64,000 nucleotides of DNA from Archangium primigenium (GCF_016904885.1 NZ_JADWYI010000001.1:9295224-9359223), one strand, 5' to 3'; counted from the stretch's first letter, positions 43,701-52,857 are shown. The notes: generated by a model not told the origin, from the letters alone. Program-made: numbers and translations.

Positions 43701-45133
43701 GCTGGGCGGCCTGGCTGCTGCTCGGGAGCCTGGGCGGCGCGCCCCACCACGCGCCCCCGGACACGCGGGCCTGGGGGCTCGTCCAGGGCGGGCGGCCCAC
43801 GGAGCCCGCCGCGCCCCTGCCCCGCTTCGCGCCCGAGGAGCGGGTGGAGTCCGTGGTGTCGCCCGGCGGGCGCTTCCGCGTCCACTACACCCTCCAGGGC
43901 CCCAACGCGGTGAAGGACCTGGAGGCCGTGCACACCGTGGCGCGCGCGTACGACGCGGTGGCCGACGTCTACGCGGGGCTCGGCTACCGCCTGCCTCCGG
44001 AGGACGATGTCCTGCCCGGCGAGCACGGGGAGGACGGGCGCTTCGACGTGTACCTCCTGGACTTCGCGGGCCGGGCGGACGGGGCCTACCGCCTGCAGGG
44101 CTGCCTCGACGGCGAGACGCGCTGCGCGGGCTACATGCTCCAGGAGAACGACTTCGCGGGCCTGGCGTATGCCTCGTATGCCCAGGCGGTGGACATCGTG
44201 GCCAGCCACGAGTTCTTCCACGCGGTGCAGGCCGCCTACCACCCCGGGCTGGGCGGCGTGGCGGCCGAGGGCAGCGCCGTCTGGGCCACGGAGCGCTTCC
44301 AGCCCGCGCTGGACGACCTGGAGCGCTTCTCGCGCGCGTACCTCACGCAGACGGACCGGAGCCTGGTGCTGGACCCCGACGGGCCGGCACAGGCCTTCGC
44401 CTACGGGGCGGGGCTCTTCTTCCAGTACCTCGACGAGCGCTACGGCCCGGACGTGGTGCGCGCGCTGTGGGAGCAGGCCGCGCGCGCGCCCGGCGAGTCA
44501 TGGCCGGAGCTGCTCGACACCGTGCTCCAGCGCGACCGGCGCACGGACTTCGACGCCGCGTTCACCGGCTTCGCCCAGTGGAACCTGTCCACGGGGGCGC
44601 GCGCGGGCCCGGGTGCCTACGCGCGGGGCGCGGGCTACACGGGCCTCGCGCCCCCAGCGCGCGAGTTGCCCCTGGACGAGCCCAACGTGCGGGTGACGGC
44701 CGCCTCCACGCGCTACTTCCAGGTGGAGGGCGGACAGGAGACCGTCTCGGTGTCCTATACGCCCCGCGAGGACGCGCCCGCCGGCCCGCCGCCCCACCTG
44801 CTCGTGGCGGCGGTGACACCGGACGCGGTGCTCCGGGTCTCCCGCGCGGAGGGCCTGGGGGTGACGCGGGTGTCCGCCCGGGACGCCACGCACGTGGTGG
44901 TGGCGCTGGTGGACGGCCGCCTCGAGGGCACGGGCCGCTACGGCCGGCTGTGCATCACCGGCACGGCCACGGACGACCCCTGTGCCCGCGACGTGGCTCC
45001 AGCGGCGCCCGACGACACGGGCTGCCACGCCGCTCCCGGCGCGACGGGGGCCGGGGTGCTGCTCGGCCTCGGGGCCCTCTTCCGCGGGGGGAGAAGACGG
45101 CGCGCGGCTCAGCCCAGCACGCCCAGGGCGTGA
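43697..45133 (+). CDS. Secreted zinc-metalloprotease-like protein with MYXO-CTERM anchor
   Basis: 478 residues from TTG 43697, overlapping the HmuY stop (TTGA). A signal segment (SWAAWLLLGSLGGAP) is followed by a catalytic region with HEFFH at 171-175 (VASHEFFHAVQAAYHPG) and a downstream Glu (EGSAVWATE), the gluzincin-like pattern of myxobacterial metalloproteases. A beta domain follows. The C-terminus is MYXO-CTERM: DDTGCHAAPG, hydrophobic helix, RGGRRRR. It is thus predicted to be sorted to the surface together with the HmuY lipoprotein and regulated by the same Fur site. Its last 25 bp overlap the convergent methyltransferase gene. Confidence 0.85.
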   Translation: MSWAAWLLLGSLGGAPHHAPPDTRAWGLVQGGRPTEPAAPLPRFAPEERVESVVSPGGRFRVHYTLQGPNAVKDLEAVHTVARAYDAVADVYAGLGYRLPPEDDVLPGEHGEDGRFDVYLLDFAGRADGAYRLQGCLDGETRCAGYMLQENDFAGLAYASYAQAVDIVASHEFFHAVQAAYHPGLGGVAAEGSAVWATERFQPALDDLERFSRAYLTQTDRSLVLDPDGPAQAFAYGAGLFFQYLDERYGPDVVRALWEQAARAPGESWPELLDTVLQRDRRTDFDAAFTGFAQWNLSTGARAGPGAYARGAGYTGLAPPARELPLDEPNVRVTAASTRYFQVEGGQETVSVSYTPREDAPAGPPPHLLVAAVTPDAVLRVSRAEGLGVTRVSARDATHVVVALVDGRLEGTGRYGRLCITGTATDDPCARDVAPAAPDDTGCHAAPGATGAGVLLGLGALFRGGRRRRAAQPSTPRA

Positions 45134-47340
45134 GCCAGGCGCCAGGCCACCACCAGCAGGTGCGCGTCGGCCACGGTGTCCAGCCCCTCGAGGAGCGCGG
45201 TCAGGGGCAGCCAGCGCAGCCGGGCGTCGTGGGCCGTGGAGGCCTCCACCTCCACGGCGAAGGGCCAGACGAGCTCGGGCGTCACCCCCGGCGTGGTGTG
45301 GTACGAGCCGCCCAGCTCCCAGGCCCGGCGCGAGGTGAGGCCGAACTCCTCGCGCAGCCGCTCGGCGATGAGCGCGGGCACCTCCCCCGGGTGGGTGAAG
45401 GCCCGCGGCAGCCGCCAGGCGGGCACCACCACGAGCCCCGCGCTTCCGGTGAAGTGCTGCACTGCGGGCAGCTCCCGGTGCTCCAGGCCCACCCAGTAGC
45501 CCTCGGCGGTGCGCACCACGGGCAGCGCCACCGCCGTGTCCCGGCCCGCCTCGCGCGGCACCAGGTACTCGCGCGGCACGCTCGCCAGCACCCGTCCGTC
45601 CGCGGCGCGCTCGGAGAACGTCCCGGTGCGCGGCTCCAGGTAGCCCGTGGCGCCCTCCTCGTGCACGGAGAAGGGGGCCCGGCGCGCGGGCGTCAGCGCG
45701 TCCGGGGCGCGCGGGGGCGCCTCCGCCTGGACCGGGAACACGAGCGGCGCGCCGATCCACGGCCCCGGTGAGGCGCCGAGCCGACGCAGCAGCCGGTGGA
45801 TGTTGAGCTCCAGGCGCGCATCCACCATGCCGCCCACGTGGCAGGCGCGCAGCACCTGGCGCGCATCCAGCTCGCGCACCGAGCCGGCGCTGGTGAAGGG
45901 GCCGTAGTCGGGCGCGGGCAGGGCGGCGTTCTTCTCCGGGCCCGAGGCGGGCGCCACGCGCACGAGGTAGGCCGACACGCGCTCGTTCACGCCGCCGGGC
46001 GAGGTGAAGTAGCGCACGGGCTCGCCCACCTCCAACAGCCGCTCCGGGCCGAGCCCCGCGCGCTCGTGCAGGATGCGCGCGATGGCGCGTGCCGGGGCCT
46101 CGCCCACCTGGGTGATGGCGGCCAGGGGCTCGGTGATGTAGCCGGACAGCGTGGCGCCACCCAGGTGCGGCCGGTCCGCGCACGCGTTGACGATGGGCCG
46201 GGGGAAGCCCTTCTTGGCGAGCACGAACACCTGCCCGTCCTCCTGGAACCAGGGCAGCACGTCCAGCGTCCGCCCGGGCCGCTCCACCAGCTCGTAGAGC
46301 TGACCGGAGGCCTCGTGCCGCCAGGTGCTCAGCGACAGGAAGCGCGGCGTGGTGAGCGGCTCGCCGTGCTCCTCGCGCAGGACCACGCCCGCGCCCGGCG
46401 GCACCTTCTCGCCCACGATGAGGTAGTTGGTGGGCGGAAACGGCAGCGGCCGGCCCTCCAGGTCCGACAGGTGGAAGCGCCCCTCGTACCGGTTCGCGAG
46501 GATCCACGGGTTGCGGATGGGCATGGAGCTGAGGATGCGCAGGCCGCGCGAGCGGAAGGCCTCCTCGAACTGGCCCTGGGAGAAGTAGGTGTACTCCTCG
46601 AGCAGCTCCACGTCCCAGTGCTCGCGGTAGTCCTTGCGCAGGATGAACTCGTTGGCGGCGCGCAGGGTGAGCCGATAGCGCGCGTGGCCCGGGTGGGGCG
46701 AGGCGTGGCGCGTATGGGGCACGGGCCCGGTGCGGTGGACACTGCAACGGAAGTCGCGCGCGAAGCGCTCGAAGAGCGCGGCGGTGGACAGCGCGGGCAC
46801 CTCGCCCTCGGCGGCCCCGTCCGTCTCGGGCAGGTCGAGCCACACGTGCTCGGGCCCGTCGGGGATGACGAAGTCGCGGATGATGATGACGCCGCCGGTG
46901 CGCAAGGCGCGCACCTGGTTGTCCAGACACGTCTCCAGCCGCGCGAGCGAGAAGTCGTTGAAGCTGGTGACGTGGTGGAGCACGGACGAGTCGAGCACGC
47001 CATCCAGGGACTCGGGTGGGAAGACGGGGTCGGCGATGTCCCCGGCGACGAAGCGCAGGTTGGGCCGCCGCCACGTCTGGCCCGCCATGTCCACGGACAC
47101 GGGATTGATGTCCACGCCCACCAGTTCCAGGCCCTGGTAGAGGCAGGCGAGGTCATGCGTCCCCCGCCCCGAGCCGCTGCCCATGTCCGCCACCCGGCCG
47201 CGCGTGGGGAAGTGGGCGGTGGTGAGGGCCACCTTCTGCTGCATGGAGGCATCCATGCCGGCGAAGTAGCTGGCGTAGTCGTCCGCGCTGCCCCGGTGCT
47301 GGGAGGCGTAGACGTCGGCTTGAGAGGGGGAACGGGCCAT
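45109..47340 (-). CDS. Methyltransferase fused to two Nudix-like domains
   Basis: 743 residues. Residues about 30-240 are a class I SAM methyltransferase (VADMGSGSGRGTHDLA, VGVDINPVSV, VLDSSVLHHV). Two Nudix-like segments follow: about 375-480 (FVLAKKGFPRPIVNACAD ... QVGEAPARAIARILHERAGL) and about 625-715 (LVVVPAWRLPRAFTHPGEVPALIAERLREEFGLTS). In both, the Nudix box is recognisable but degenerate, so hydrolysis is doubtful; they may bind nucleotide. I know no named family with this order. The 3' end is convergent with the metalloprotease gene. Product unknown. Confidence 0.72.
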   Translation of the reverse strand: MARSPSQADVYASQHRGSADDYASYFAGMDASMQQKVALTTAHFPTRGRVADMGSGSGRGTHDLACLYQGLELVGVDINPVSVDMAGQTWRRPNLRFVAGDIADPVFPPESLDGVLDSSVLHHVTSFNDFSLARLETCLDNQVRALRTGGVIIIRDFVIPDGPEHVWLDLPETDGAAEGEVPALSTAALFERFARDFRCSVHRTGPVPHTRHASPHPGHARYRLTLRAANEFILRKDYREHWDVELLEEYTYFSQGQFEEAFRSRGLRILSSMPIRNPWILANRYEGRFHLSDLEGRPLPFPPTNYLIVGEKVPPGAGVVLREEHGEPLTTPRFLSLSTWRHEASGQLYELVERPGRTLDVLPWFQEDGQVFVLAKKGFPRPIVNACADRPHLGGATLSGYITEPLAAITQVGEAPARAIARILHERAGLGPERLLEVGEPVRYFTSPGGVNERVSAYLVRVAPASGPEKNAALPAPDYGPFTSAGSVRELDARQVLRACHVGGMVDARLELNIHRLLRRLGASPGPWIGAPLVFPVQAEAPPRAPDALTPARRAPFSVHEEGATGYLEPRTGTFSERAADGRVLASVPREYLVPREAGRDTAVALPVVRTAEGYWVGLEHRELPAVQHFTGSAGLVVVPAWRLPRAFTHPGEVPALIAERLREEFGLTSRRAWELGGSYHTTPGVTPELVWPFAVEVEASTAHDARLRWLPLTALLEGLDTVADAHLLVVAWRLAHALGVLG

Positions 47341-47399
47341 GGGCCCGAGTCTACCCCCCTGTCCGGGAATAGACGGAGCCGTGGTAGATTCCCTCTGAC

Positions 47400-48200
47400 A
47401 TGCGACCGCTGCCCGAGCCGCCCCCCATGTCGACCCGCGCCCTGGTGGCGTGCCTCGTGCTCGCCGGGGTGGTGAGCGTGTTCCTCTGGCAGTCGCCCTG
47501 GCTCTATCCGTTCCGGCTGCTCGTCACGCTGATGCACGAGAGCGGGCATGCCATCACGGGCTGGGCGCTGGGCATGAGCGTCACGAGCGTCACCATCAGC
47601 CCGGCGACGGGAGGCCTCACCCACTACGTGGGGTACGCCACGCTGTGGAAGCAGCTGCTCATTTCCTCGGGCGGGTACATGGGCTCGTCCGTGGCCGGGG
47701 CGCTCCTGCTGGTGGCGGCGGGGCGGATGCGCAGTGGCCGGCTGCTGATGTGGGGCCTGGTGGCGTGGATGGTGACCGTGGCGGTCATCTGGGTGCCGCT
47801 GCTGCCGCCGGACCCCGGGGCCGTCCACGCGCGCTTCACGGGCTCGTCGCAGGGCGATGGCCTGTTCACGCTCGGCTTCATCGCGCTGATGGGCTCGGTG
47901 ATGGCGCTGGTGGCGTGGAAGGGGCCGGTGTGGATGCGGCGGGGCTTCATCGTGTGGATCGCCACGCTCTCGTGCCTCATGGCCTTGCAGGACATCAAGG
48001 GCCTGCTCGGCTTCGGCCTGGAGACGGGCGTCTCGGACGCGAGCAACATGGCGCGCCTCACCTATCTGCCCGCGCCCTTCTGGGCGGCGGTGTGGATGGT
48101 GATGTCGCTGGGCGCCATGTGGATTGGCCTGCGCTCCATCCTGCGCCGGCGCGAGCGCCCGGGGCTGCGCATGCCCATGGGCCGCCTGTCCCCGCGGTAG
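47400..48200 (+). CDS. M50-like membrane metalloprotease
   Basis: 266 residues with about six to seven membrane helices. The zinc motif HESGH (H46-E47-xx-H50) sits in the second helix (LVTLMHESGHAITGWALGM), as in the M50B-like group. A conserved Asp in LMALQDIKGLLGFG may be the third ligand. Possible starts are ATG 47400 and ATG 47427; neither has a good ribosome site, and 47400 is used. It is divergent from the methyltransferase gene, 59 bp away. Confidence 0.8.
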   Translation: MRPLPEPPPMSTRALVACLVLAGVVSVFLWQSPWLYPFRLLVTLMHESGHAITGWALGMSVTSVTISPATGGLTHYVGYATLWKQLLISSGGYMGSSVAGALLLVAAGRMRSGRLLMWGLVAWMVTVAVIWVPLLPPDPGAVHARFTGSSQGDGLFTLGFIALMGSVMALVAWKGPVWMRRGFIVWIATLSCLMALQDIKGLLGFGLETGVSDASNMARLTYLPAPFWAAVWMVMSLGAMWIGLRSILRRRERPGLRMPMGRLSPR

Positions 48201-48261
48201 ACGCGCCTCGGCTGAAGACAAAGGCCGCGCCCGCCGGAAACCAGCGGCTAGATTCGGGGCC

Positions 48262-49308
48262 GTGAGCCCCTTTCCCGCCACCCTGCCCCCGCCCGATGTC
48301 ATCCCCTTGCGCGGCGGTCCCGTGCTGCGCTGGGGCGTGCTCGCCCCTGGTCGCATCGCCGGGGGGTTCGTCTGGGCGCTCCACCAGCACACCGATCAGC
48401 GCGTCCACGCCGTCGCCTCGCGTGACCCCGAGCGCGCCCGACAGTTCGCCTCCTCCTACGGCGTCCCCCGCGTCCACGCCTCCTACGAGCAGCTCGTCGC
48501 CGATCCGGACATCGACATCGTCTACGTGGCCTCGCCCCACAGCGAGCACAAGCGCCAGGCCCTGCTCGCCATCGCCGCCGGCAAGCACGTGCTCGTGGAG
48601 AAGCCCCTCGCGCTCAACGCCCACGAAGCGCGGGACATCGCCCACGCCGCGCGCGCCGCGGGCGTCTTCGCCATGGAGGCCCTCTGGTCGCGCTTCCTGC
48701 CGCAGACCCTGCTCGTCGACCGGCTCCTGCGCGAGGGCATCCTCGGAGACATCCGGCTCGTCACCGCGGACTTCGGCGCCCGCTTCGACTTCGATCCCCA
48801 GGGCCGCATCTTCAACCCCGCGCTCGGCGGCGGCGCCCTGCTCGACATCGGCATCTACCCCATCTGGCTCGCACACTTCGTGCTCGGCCCGCCCCAGCGC
48901 GTGCTCGCCACCGGCTCACTCGCCCAGACCGGAGTCGATGGGCAGGTCGCCCTCGTGCTCACCCACGCCTCGGACGCCCAGGCGCTGCTGCACACGACCC
49001 TGTTCGCCGAGACCCCCCAGGAGGCCGCCATCACGGGCACCCACGCGCGGCTCCAGATCGACGGCCGCTTCTTCTCTCCCAGTGGCCTCACGCTGACGTC
49101 CCCGGATGGCGCGCACCGCGTGCGTTGGACGGACACGTCCGGGCTCCAGGGCAGCGAGGGTCTCGCCCATCAGGCCGCCGCCGTCGCGCGGCACATCGCG
49201 GAGGGGCTCACCGAGTCTCCCCTGCATCCGCTCGAGCGCAGCATCGCCCTGCTGGAGACCATCGACGCGGCGCGCGGCCAGCTCGGCGCGGCCTCCCCCG
49301 TCGGCTAA
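48262..49308 (+). CDS. Gfo/Idh/MocA-family oxidoreductase
   Basis: 348 residues from GTG 48262. The N-terminal Rossmann domain has RWGVLAPGRIAGGF, the family motif is EKPLALN, and the C-terminal half is the Gfo/Idh/MocA sheet (GGALLDIGIYPIWLAHFVLG). The sequence resembles dihydrodiol dehydrogenase-like enzymes that use NAD(P) on sugars or diols. The open frame extends 46 codons upstream but overlaps the previous gene in another frame and is not needed. Substrate unknown. Confidence 0.9.
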   Translation: MSPFPATLPPPDVIPLRGGPVLRWGVLAPGRIAGGFVWALHQHTDQRVHAVASRDPERARQFASSYGVPRVHASYEQLVADPDIDIVYVASPHSEHKRQALLAIAAGKHVLVEKPLALNAHEARDIAHAARAAGVFAMEALWSRFLPQTLLVDRLLREGILGDIRLVTADFGARFDFDPQGRIFNPALGGGALLDIGIYPIWLAHFVLGPPQRVLATGSLAQTGVDGQVALVLTHASDAQALLHTTLFAETPQEAAITGTHARLQIDGRFFSPSGLTLTSPDGAHRVRWTDTSGLQGSEGLAHQAAAVARHIAEGLTESPLHPLERSIALLETIDAARGQLGAASPVG

Positions 49309-49387
49309 AGCGAAAAGGCCCCGACCGCGTGCTCCTGGCGATCGAGGCCTCAGCTCCCAAGCAACCCGACGCGCCCAGGCGCCAGAC

Positions 49388-49561
49388 CTAGCCGTGGTGG
49401 GCGCTGTTGGCCGGGTTGGCCTGCGGCTTGGACGCGCTGCCCTTCTTCTTGTCCGTCCGCGAGACCTTGGGCACCTTGTTGCGGCCCTTGACGTTGCGGT
49501 CGGTCGCCTTGGACGCGGCGTTCTGCATCTTGTCTGCCTTCGATTTGCGAACTCCAGACAT
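49388..49561 (-). CDS. Small Lys-rich basic protein
   Basis: 57 residues from ATG 49561 (MSGVRKSKADKMQNAASK), with GGG-rich bases upstream; ATG 49576 is an alternative. It is strongly basic and low in complexity (KATDRNVKGRNKVPKVSRTDKKKGS), suggesting nucleic-acid contact or a disordered stress protein. No family recognised. Codon use is less GC-extreme than that of its neighbours. Confidence 0.6.
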   Translation of the reverse strand: MSGVRKSKADKMQNAASKATDRNVKGRNKVPKVSRTDKKKGSASKPQANPANSAHHG

Positions 49562-49673
49562 GTCCCTGACCCCCATCTCATCGATGTCGACTGCTCTTCA
49601 ACAGTAGGGAGGGGCGGGGCCCGGCGACATGAACCGCGGGCCCATGCCCCCTGGATGCTCGCTCCCGGGGCGG

Positions 49674-50210
49674 CTAGCTCCGGGGATTGCGGCGGACGAT
49701 CTCCTCGTTGAGCGCGCTGGCGAAGCCCACCCACGCGAGGTAGGGCACCATCATCCACGCGGCGCCCCGGTCCACCTTGCGCGCCAGGCCCGTGTACGCG
49801 GCCAGGCTCGCCCCCAAGGCCGCGATGTCCACCAGCGCCGTGCGGGGCCGGTGCGCGCCGAAGAAGAGCGGCGACCACAGGGCGTTGAAGCCCAACTGCA
49901 CGCCCCAGAGCGCCAGCGCCCAGGAGCGCTTGGGGCCCGCGGGCCGGTTCCACACGCGCCACGCCGACACGGACATGAGGCCGTAGAGCACCGTCCACAC
50001 CGGGGCGAACACCCACGAGGGCGGCTGGAAGGGTGGCTTGCGCAGCTTGCGGTACCAGGGTTGGCTGGCGCTGGTGACGCTGGCGCCCCACGCGGCCGCC
50101 CCCGCCGAGAGCGCTCCGAAGGCGCCCAGCGCCGCGAGGGACTCGGTCCGTAGGGACGGGTTGCGAAGCGTGGTCAGCGATGGGCTGTTGAGTGCGTAGC
50201 GATCCGTCAT
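49674..50210 (-). CDS. TspO/MBR-family membrane protein
   Basis: 178 residues from ATG 50210 (GGAGGG upstream). Five membrane helices and the family signature WYRKLRKPPFQPPSWVFAPVWTVLYGLMSVSAWRVW. TspO proteins bind tetrapyrroles such as haem or porphyrin and work in stress responses. The longer frame to 50273 is unlikely because it runs into the divergent DUF924 promoter. Confidence 0.93.
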   Translation of the reverse strand: MTDRYALNSPSLTTLRNPSLRTESLAALGAFGALSAGAAAWGASVTSASQPWYRKLRKPPFQPPSWVFAPVWTVLYGLMSVSAWRVWNRPAGPKRSWALALWGVQLGFNALWSPLFFGAHRPRTALVDIAALGASLAAYTGLARKVDRGAAWMMVPYLAWVGFASALNEEIVRRNPRS

Positions 50211-50317
50211 CGTCCCTCCAATGGACAGTGCCGCACAAAGGTGCGGACGCGCCCGCCCGCCGGCCACCCCCACCGGCCCGCCCGGGTGCTAGAACGCCCT
50301 CTCTTCCAGGAGCGCCC

Positions 50318-50896
50318 ATGATCCGTCCGGATGACGTCCTCTCCTTCTGGTTCGGCCCCGCGTCGGACCCCGAGGCCCACCAGCCCCGGGACCATTGGTT
50401 CCAGCGCGACGAGGCCTTCGATGCCGCGTGCGCCCAGCGCCTCACCGAGGCACACGAGCAGGCGGCCAAGGGCCAGCTCGACACCTGGAAGGACGAGCCC
50501 CGGAGTGCCCTGGCCCTGGTGCTCCTGTTGGACCAGGTGCCGCGCAACCTCTACCGCGACACGGCGCGGGCCTATGCCACGGATGCCCAGGCGCGCGCGG
50601 TGGCCCGGCACGCGCTGGCGCGGGGACTCGACGTGCCGCTGCCCCCCGTGTGGCGGTGGTTCTTCTACCTGCCCTTCGAGCACAGCGAGGACCTGAACGA
50701 TCAGCGGCTCTCGGTGTCCCTCTTCGAGCTGCCCGGCCGGAGCGACGCGGTCCACACCCAGACGGCGGCGTATGCCCGGCGGCACCGGGACATCATCGAG
50801 CGCTTCGGACGCTTTCCCCACCGCAACGGGGCGCTCGGCCGGGAGTCGACTCCGGAGGAAGTGGCCTTCCTCCAGGAGCCGAACTCCTCGTTCTAG
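50318..50896 (+). CDS. DUF924 family protein
   Basis: 192 residues, ATG 50318 with CAGGAG upstream. Family pattern throughout: VLSFWFGPAS, HWFQRDEAFDAA, LALVLLLDQVPRNLYRDTARAYATDAQARAVA, FYLPFEHSEDLNDQ. It is an all-helical TPR-like soluble protein; the function is unknown. It is convergent with the ferritin-like gene, 3 bp away. Confidence 0.9.
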   Translation: MIRPDDVLSFWFGPASDPEAHQPRDHWFQRDEAFDAACAQRLTEAHEQAAKGQLDTWKDEPRSALALVLLLDQVPRNLYRDTARAYATDAQARAVARHALARGLDVPLPPVWRWFFYLPFEHSEDLNDQRLSVSLFELPGRSDAVHTQTAAYARRHRDIIERFGRFPHRNGALGRESTPEEVAFLQEPNSSF

Positions 50897-50899
50897 GGC

Positions 50900-51658
50900 T
50901 CAGGCGGGGGCGCCCGCGGCCTCCTCGCCCACCCGCGCCTCCAGCATCGTGCCCGTCTCGAACCAGCCGCGCACGGTCACCAAGTGGTCCGCCTCGGCCA
51001 CCAGCGCGGCGTGGAACTCCTCCGCCAGGGTGGCGTGGCCCAGCTCACGCGCCAGCGAGATGAGCAGGTCCCAGCTCGCGTTGTCCGTGAGCTCGATCAT
51101 CAGCAGGCCCTGCACGCACTGCAGCAGGTTGACGTGCGGATCCGACAGCGTGCGGGGCACGCCCATGGACAGGTTGGACGCCAGCTCCGCCGAGGGCGTG
51201 AGCGCCGTGGAGTCCCCGCCGAGCTGCTCGATGGTCCGCACGAGCAGCGCGAAGTGCGCCAGCTCGTCGCGGCGGATGCTCTCCAGCTCCTCGCGCGTCG
51301 GACCGCCTTCCCAGGTGCCGAACACGTCCAGCTTGGACAGGACGGCCTCGTAGATGCGCACGCCCGTGCGCTCGAACCCGGCGCGCTCGGCCAGCTTGTC
51401 GATGAACACCGAGGCGCGGCCCCCCTTGAGCAGGTCCACCGCCGTCTTGGCCATGCCCTTGAGCCCCACCGGCGGCGGCACCGAGCCCAGGCCCGGCACC
51501 TCGGCGGCGAACTCCGCGCGCACCTGGCCCATGGCCGAGGCGTCCCCCGGACTGCTCGGAAGGGATTGCTCCGAGGCCTCGACGATCTCCTTGCCCTGCA
51601 CCGGCGACGTCTTGATGCCCGTGCGGTTCAACCCCAGCTCACTCGTCTTGCGTTCCAT
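50900..51658 (-). CDS. Ferritin-like domain protein (second of a pair)
   Basis: 252 residues. An N-terminal about 75-residue tail precedes a four-helix bundle. Putative metal ligands: E in FERTGVRIYEAVL, E/H in REELESIRRDELAHFALL (ExxH), E in MIELTDNASWDLL, and ExxH in LAEEFHAALVAEADHLVTV. This fits the ferritin-like (DUF892-like) superfamily. ATG 51658 overlaps the upstream stop by one base (TAATG), so it is made together with the larger ferritin-like protein. Confidence 0.72.
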   Translation of the reverse strand: MERKTSELGLNRTGIKTSPVQGKEIVEASEQSLPSSPGDASAMGQVRAEFAAEVPGLGSVPPPVGLKGMAKTAVDLLKGGRASVFIDKLAERAGFERTGVRIYEAVLSKLDVFGTWEGGPTREELESIRRDELAHFALLVRTIEQLGGDSTALTPSAELASNLSMGVPRTLSDPHVNLLQCVQGLLMIELTDNASWDLLISLARELGHATLAEEFHAALVAEADHLVTVRGWFETGTMLEARVGEEAAGAPA

Positions 51659-52857
51659 TACTGGATCCTCCCGCCGTCCAGGGTGTCGTCCAGGCGCGCG
51701 GCCTGCTCGGTCAGCTCCGTGCCCGGGCGCCACCGGTAGCCCGCGGCCACCGTCTCGCTCGGCGAGCCCTCGGCGTTGAGCTCCTCGCGGTAGCGCCGCG
51801 TGCGATCGGACTCCTGGGCGCGCGGCACGAACTCGGTGACGTTGGCGCTCAGCTCCAGCTCGCGCCGGAGCGTGTCGCGCACGAACTCGCGGTGGCTCTC
51901 GAAGCGGATGGGCTCGGGCAGCTCCGCGGGCAGGAGCTCGCTCGCGTCGCGCCGCGTGTGCTCCTCGTAGAGGCCGCGCACGTAGTGCAGGTGGCCCAGC
52001 TCGTAGTCCACGAAGCGCTGCCACACGTCCTTGATGCGCGGGTTGGTCTCGTACGCGAGGCAGCTGTAGTAGCAGTACACCTCCATGGCCTCGTGCAGCA
52101 GCCACTTCTCCAGCCACGACTCGTCCGGATCGCTCAGCGACTCGTACTGGGTGACGTGCTGCTCCTCGATGGAGGCGATCTCCGCGTAGAGCATGCGCGC
52201 CACGGGGTCCGTGAACGTGGGCCCGATGTTCATGTAGTAGTCGTGCGTCTGGTGCTCGGACGCGGTGATGAGCAGCGCGTGGATCTTGCTCAGCGGGGCC
52301 GCGGTGCGCCGGTCATACGGGCGGCGCACGTCGTCCAGCGGGTGGCGGTGCTCGATGGAGGTGGGCCGACCCGGGATGATGTCCGAGTAGCTCTGCACGA
52401 GCAGGTTCGGATCCTTGCCCTCCAGGCGGTCGTACAGGGCCGCGTAGCGGTAGAGGTGGTCGAAGTCCTCCAGCATGCCGAAGCGGTAGGCCTGGGCGAG
52501 GTAGGGGTCCGGCTCGTGGATGGCCACGCTGGCCGTCACCTCGATGGCCACCTGCTCGAAGCCCACGGTGGTCTCCAGCGGGGACTGGTTGCCGGGGTTC
52601 ATCCAGTTGATGAGCGTCTGCTGGTGGTGCTCCACGCGGCGCACGAGGGCCAGGGACTCGCGCAGCTCGCGGTTCATCCGCGCGAACGAGTGGCTGAAGC
52701 GCACGGCCTCGGCCTCGATGCCGTTCATGAGGATGACGCGCACCCGGGTGAAGGCGTCGTCGTCCAGCTTGCCGTAGGTCCGGCGGGTGAGGTCCTTCCA
52801 GGTGAACTTCTGGCGATCCAGCGGAACGCCCTTCTCCCTCAAGAGATCCAAGCCCAC
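51658..52857 (-). CDS. Large protein with two ferritin-like bundles
   Basis: 399 residues from GTG 52857, with AAGGAG six bases upstream. Two sets of acidic/histidine helices are visible: IEAEAVRFSHSFARM, RRVEHHQQTL, FEQVAIEVTASVAIHE and MLEDFDHLYRYA, then ITASEHQTHDYYMN, EIASIEEQHVTQYESL, LHEAMEVYCYYSC and YELGHLHYVRGLYEEH. This suggests a duplicated di-metal four-helix bundle. Iron storage, oxidation or a radical-type reaction are possible; none is proven. It is the first gene of the coupled pair. Confidence 0.68.
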   Translation of the reverse strand: MGLDLLREKGVPLDRQKFTWKDLTRRTYGKLDDDAFTRVRVILMNGIEAEAVRFSHSFARMNRELRESLALVRRVEHHQQTLINWMNPGNQSPLETTVGFEQVAIEVTASVAIHEPDPYLAQAYRFGMLEDFDHLYRYAALYDRLEGKDPNLLVQSYSDIIPGRPTSIEHRHPLDDVRRPYDRRTAAPLSKIHALLITASEHQTHDYYMNIGPTFTDPVARMLYAEIASIEEQHVTQYESLSDPDESWLEKWLLHEAMEVYCYYSCLAYETNPRIKDVWQRFVDYELGHLHYVRGLYEEHTRRDASELLPAELPEPIRFESHREFVRDTLRRELELSANVTEFVPRAQESDRTRRYREELNAEGSPSETVAAGYRWRPGTELTEQAARLDDTLDGGRIQ

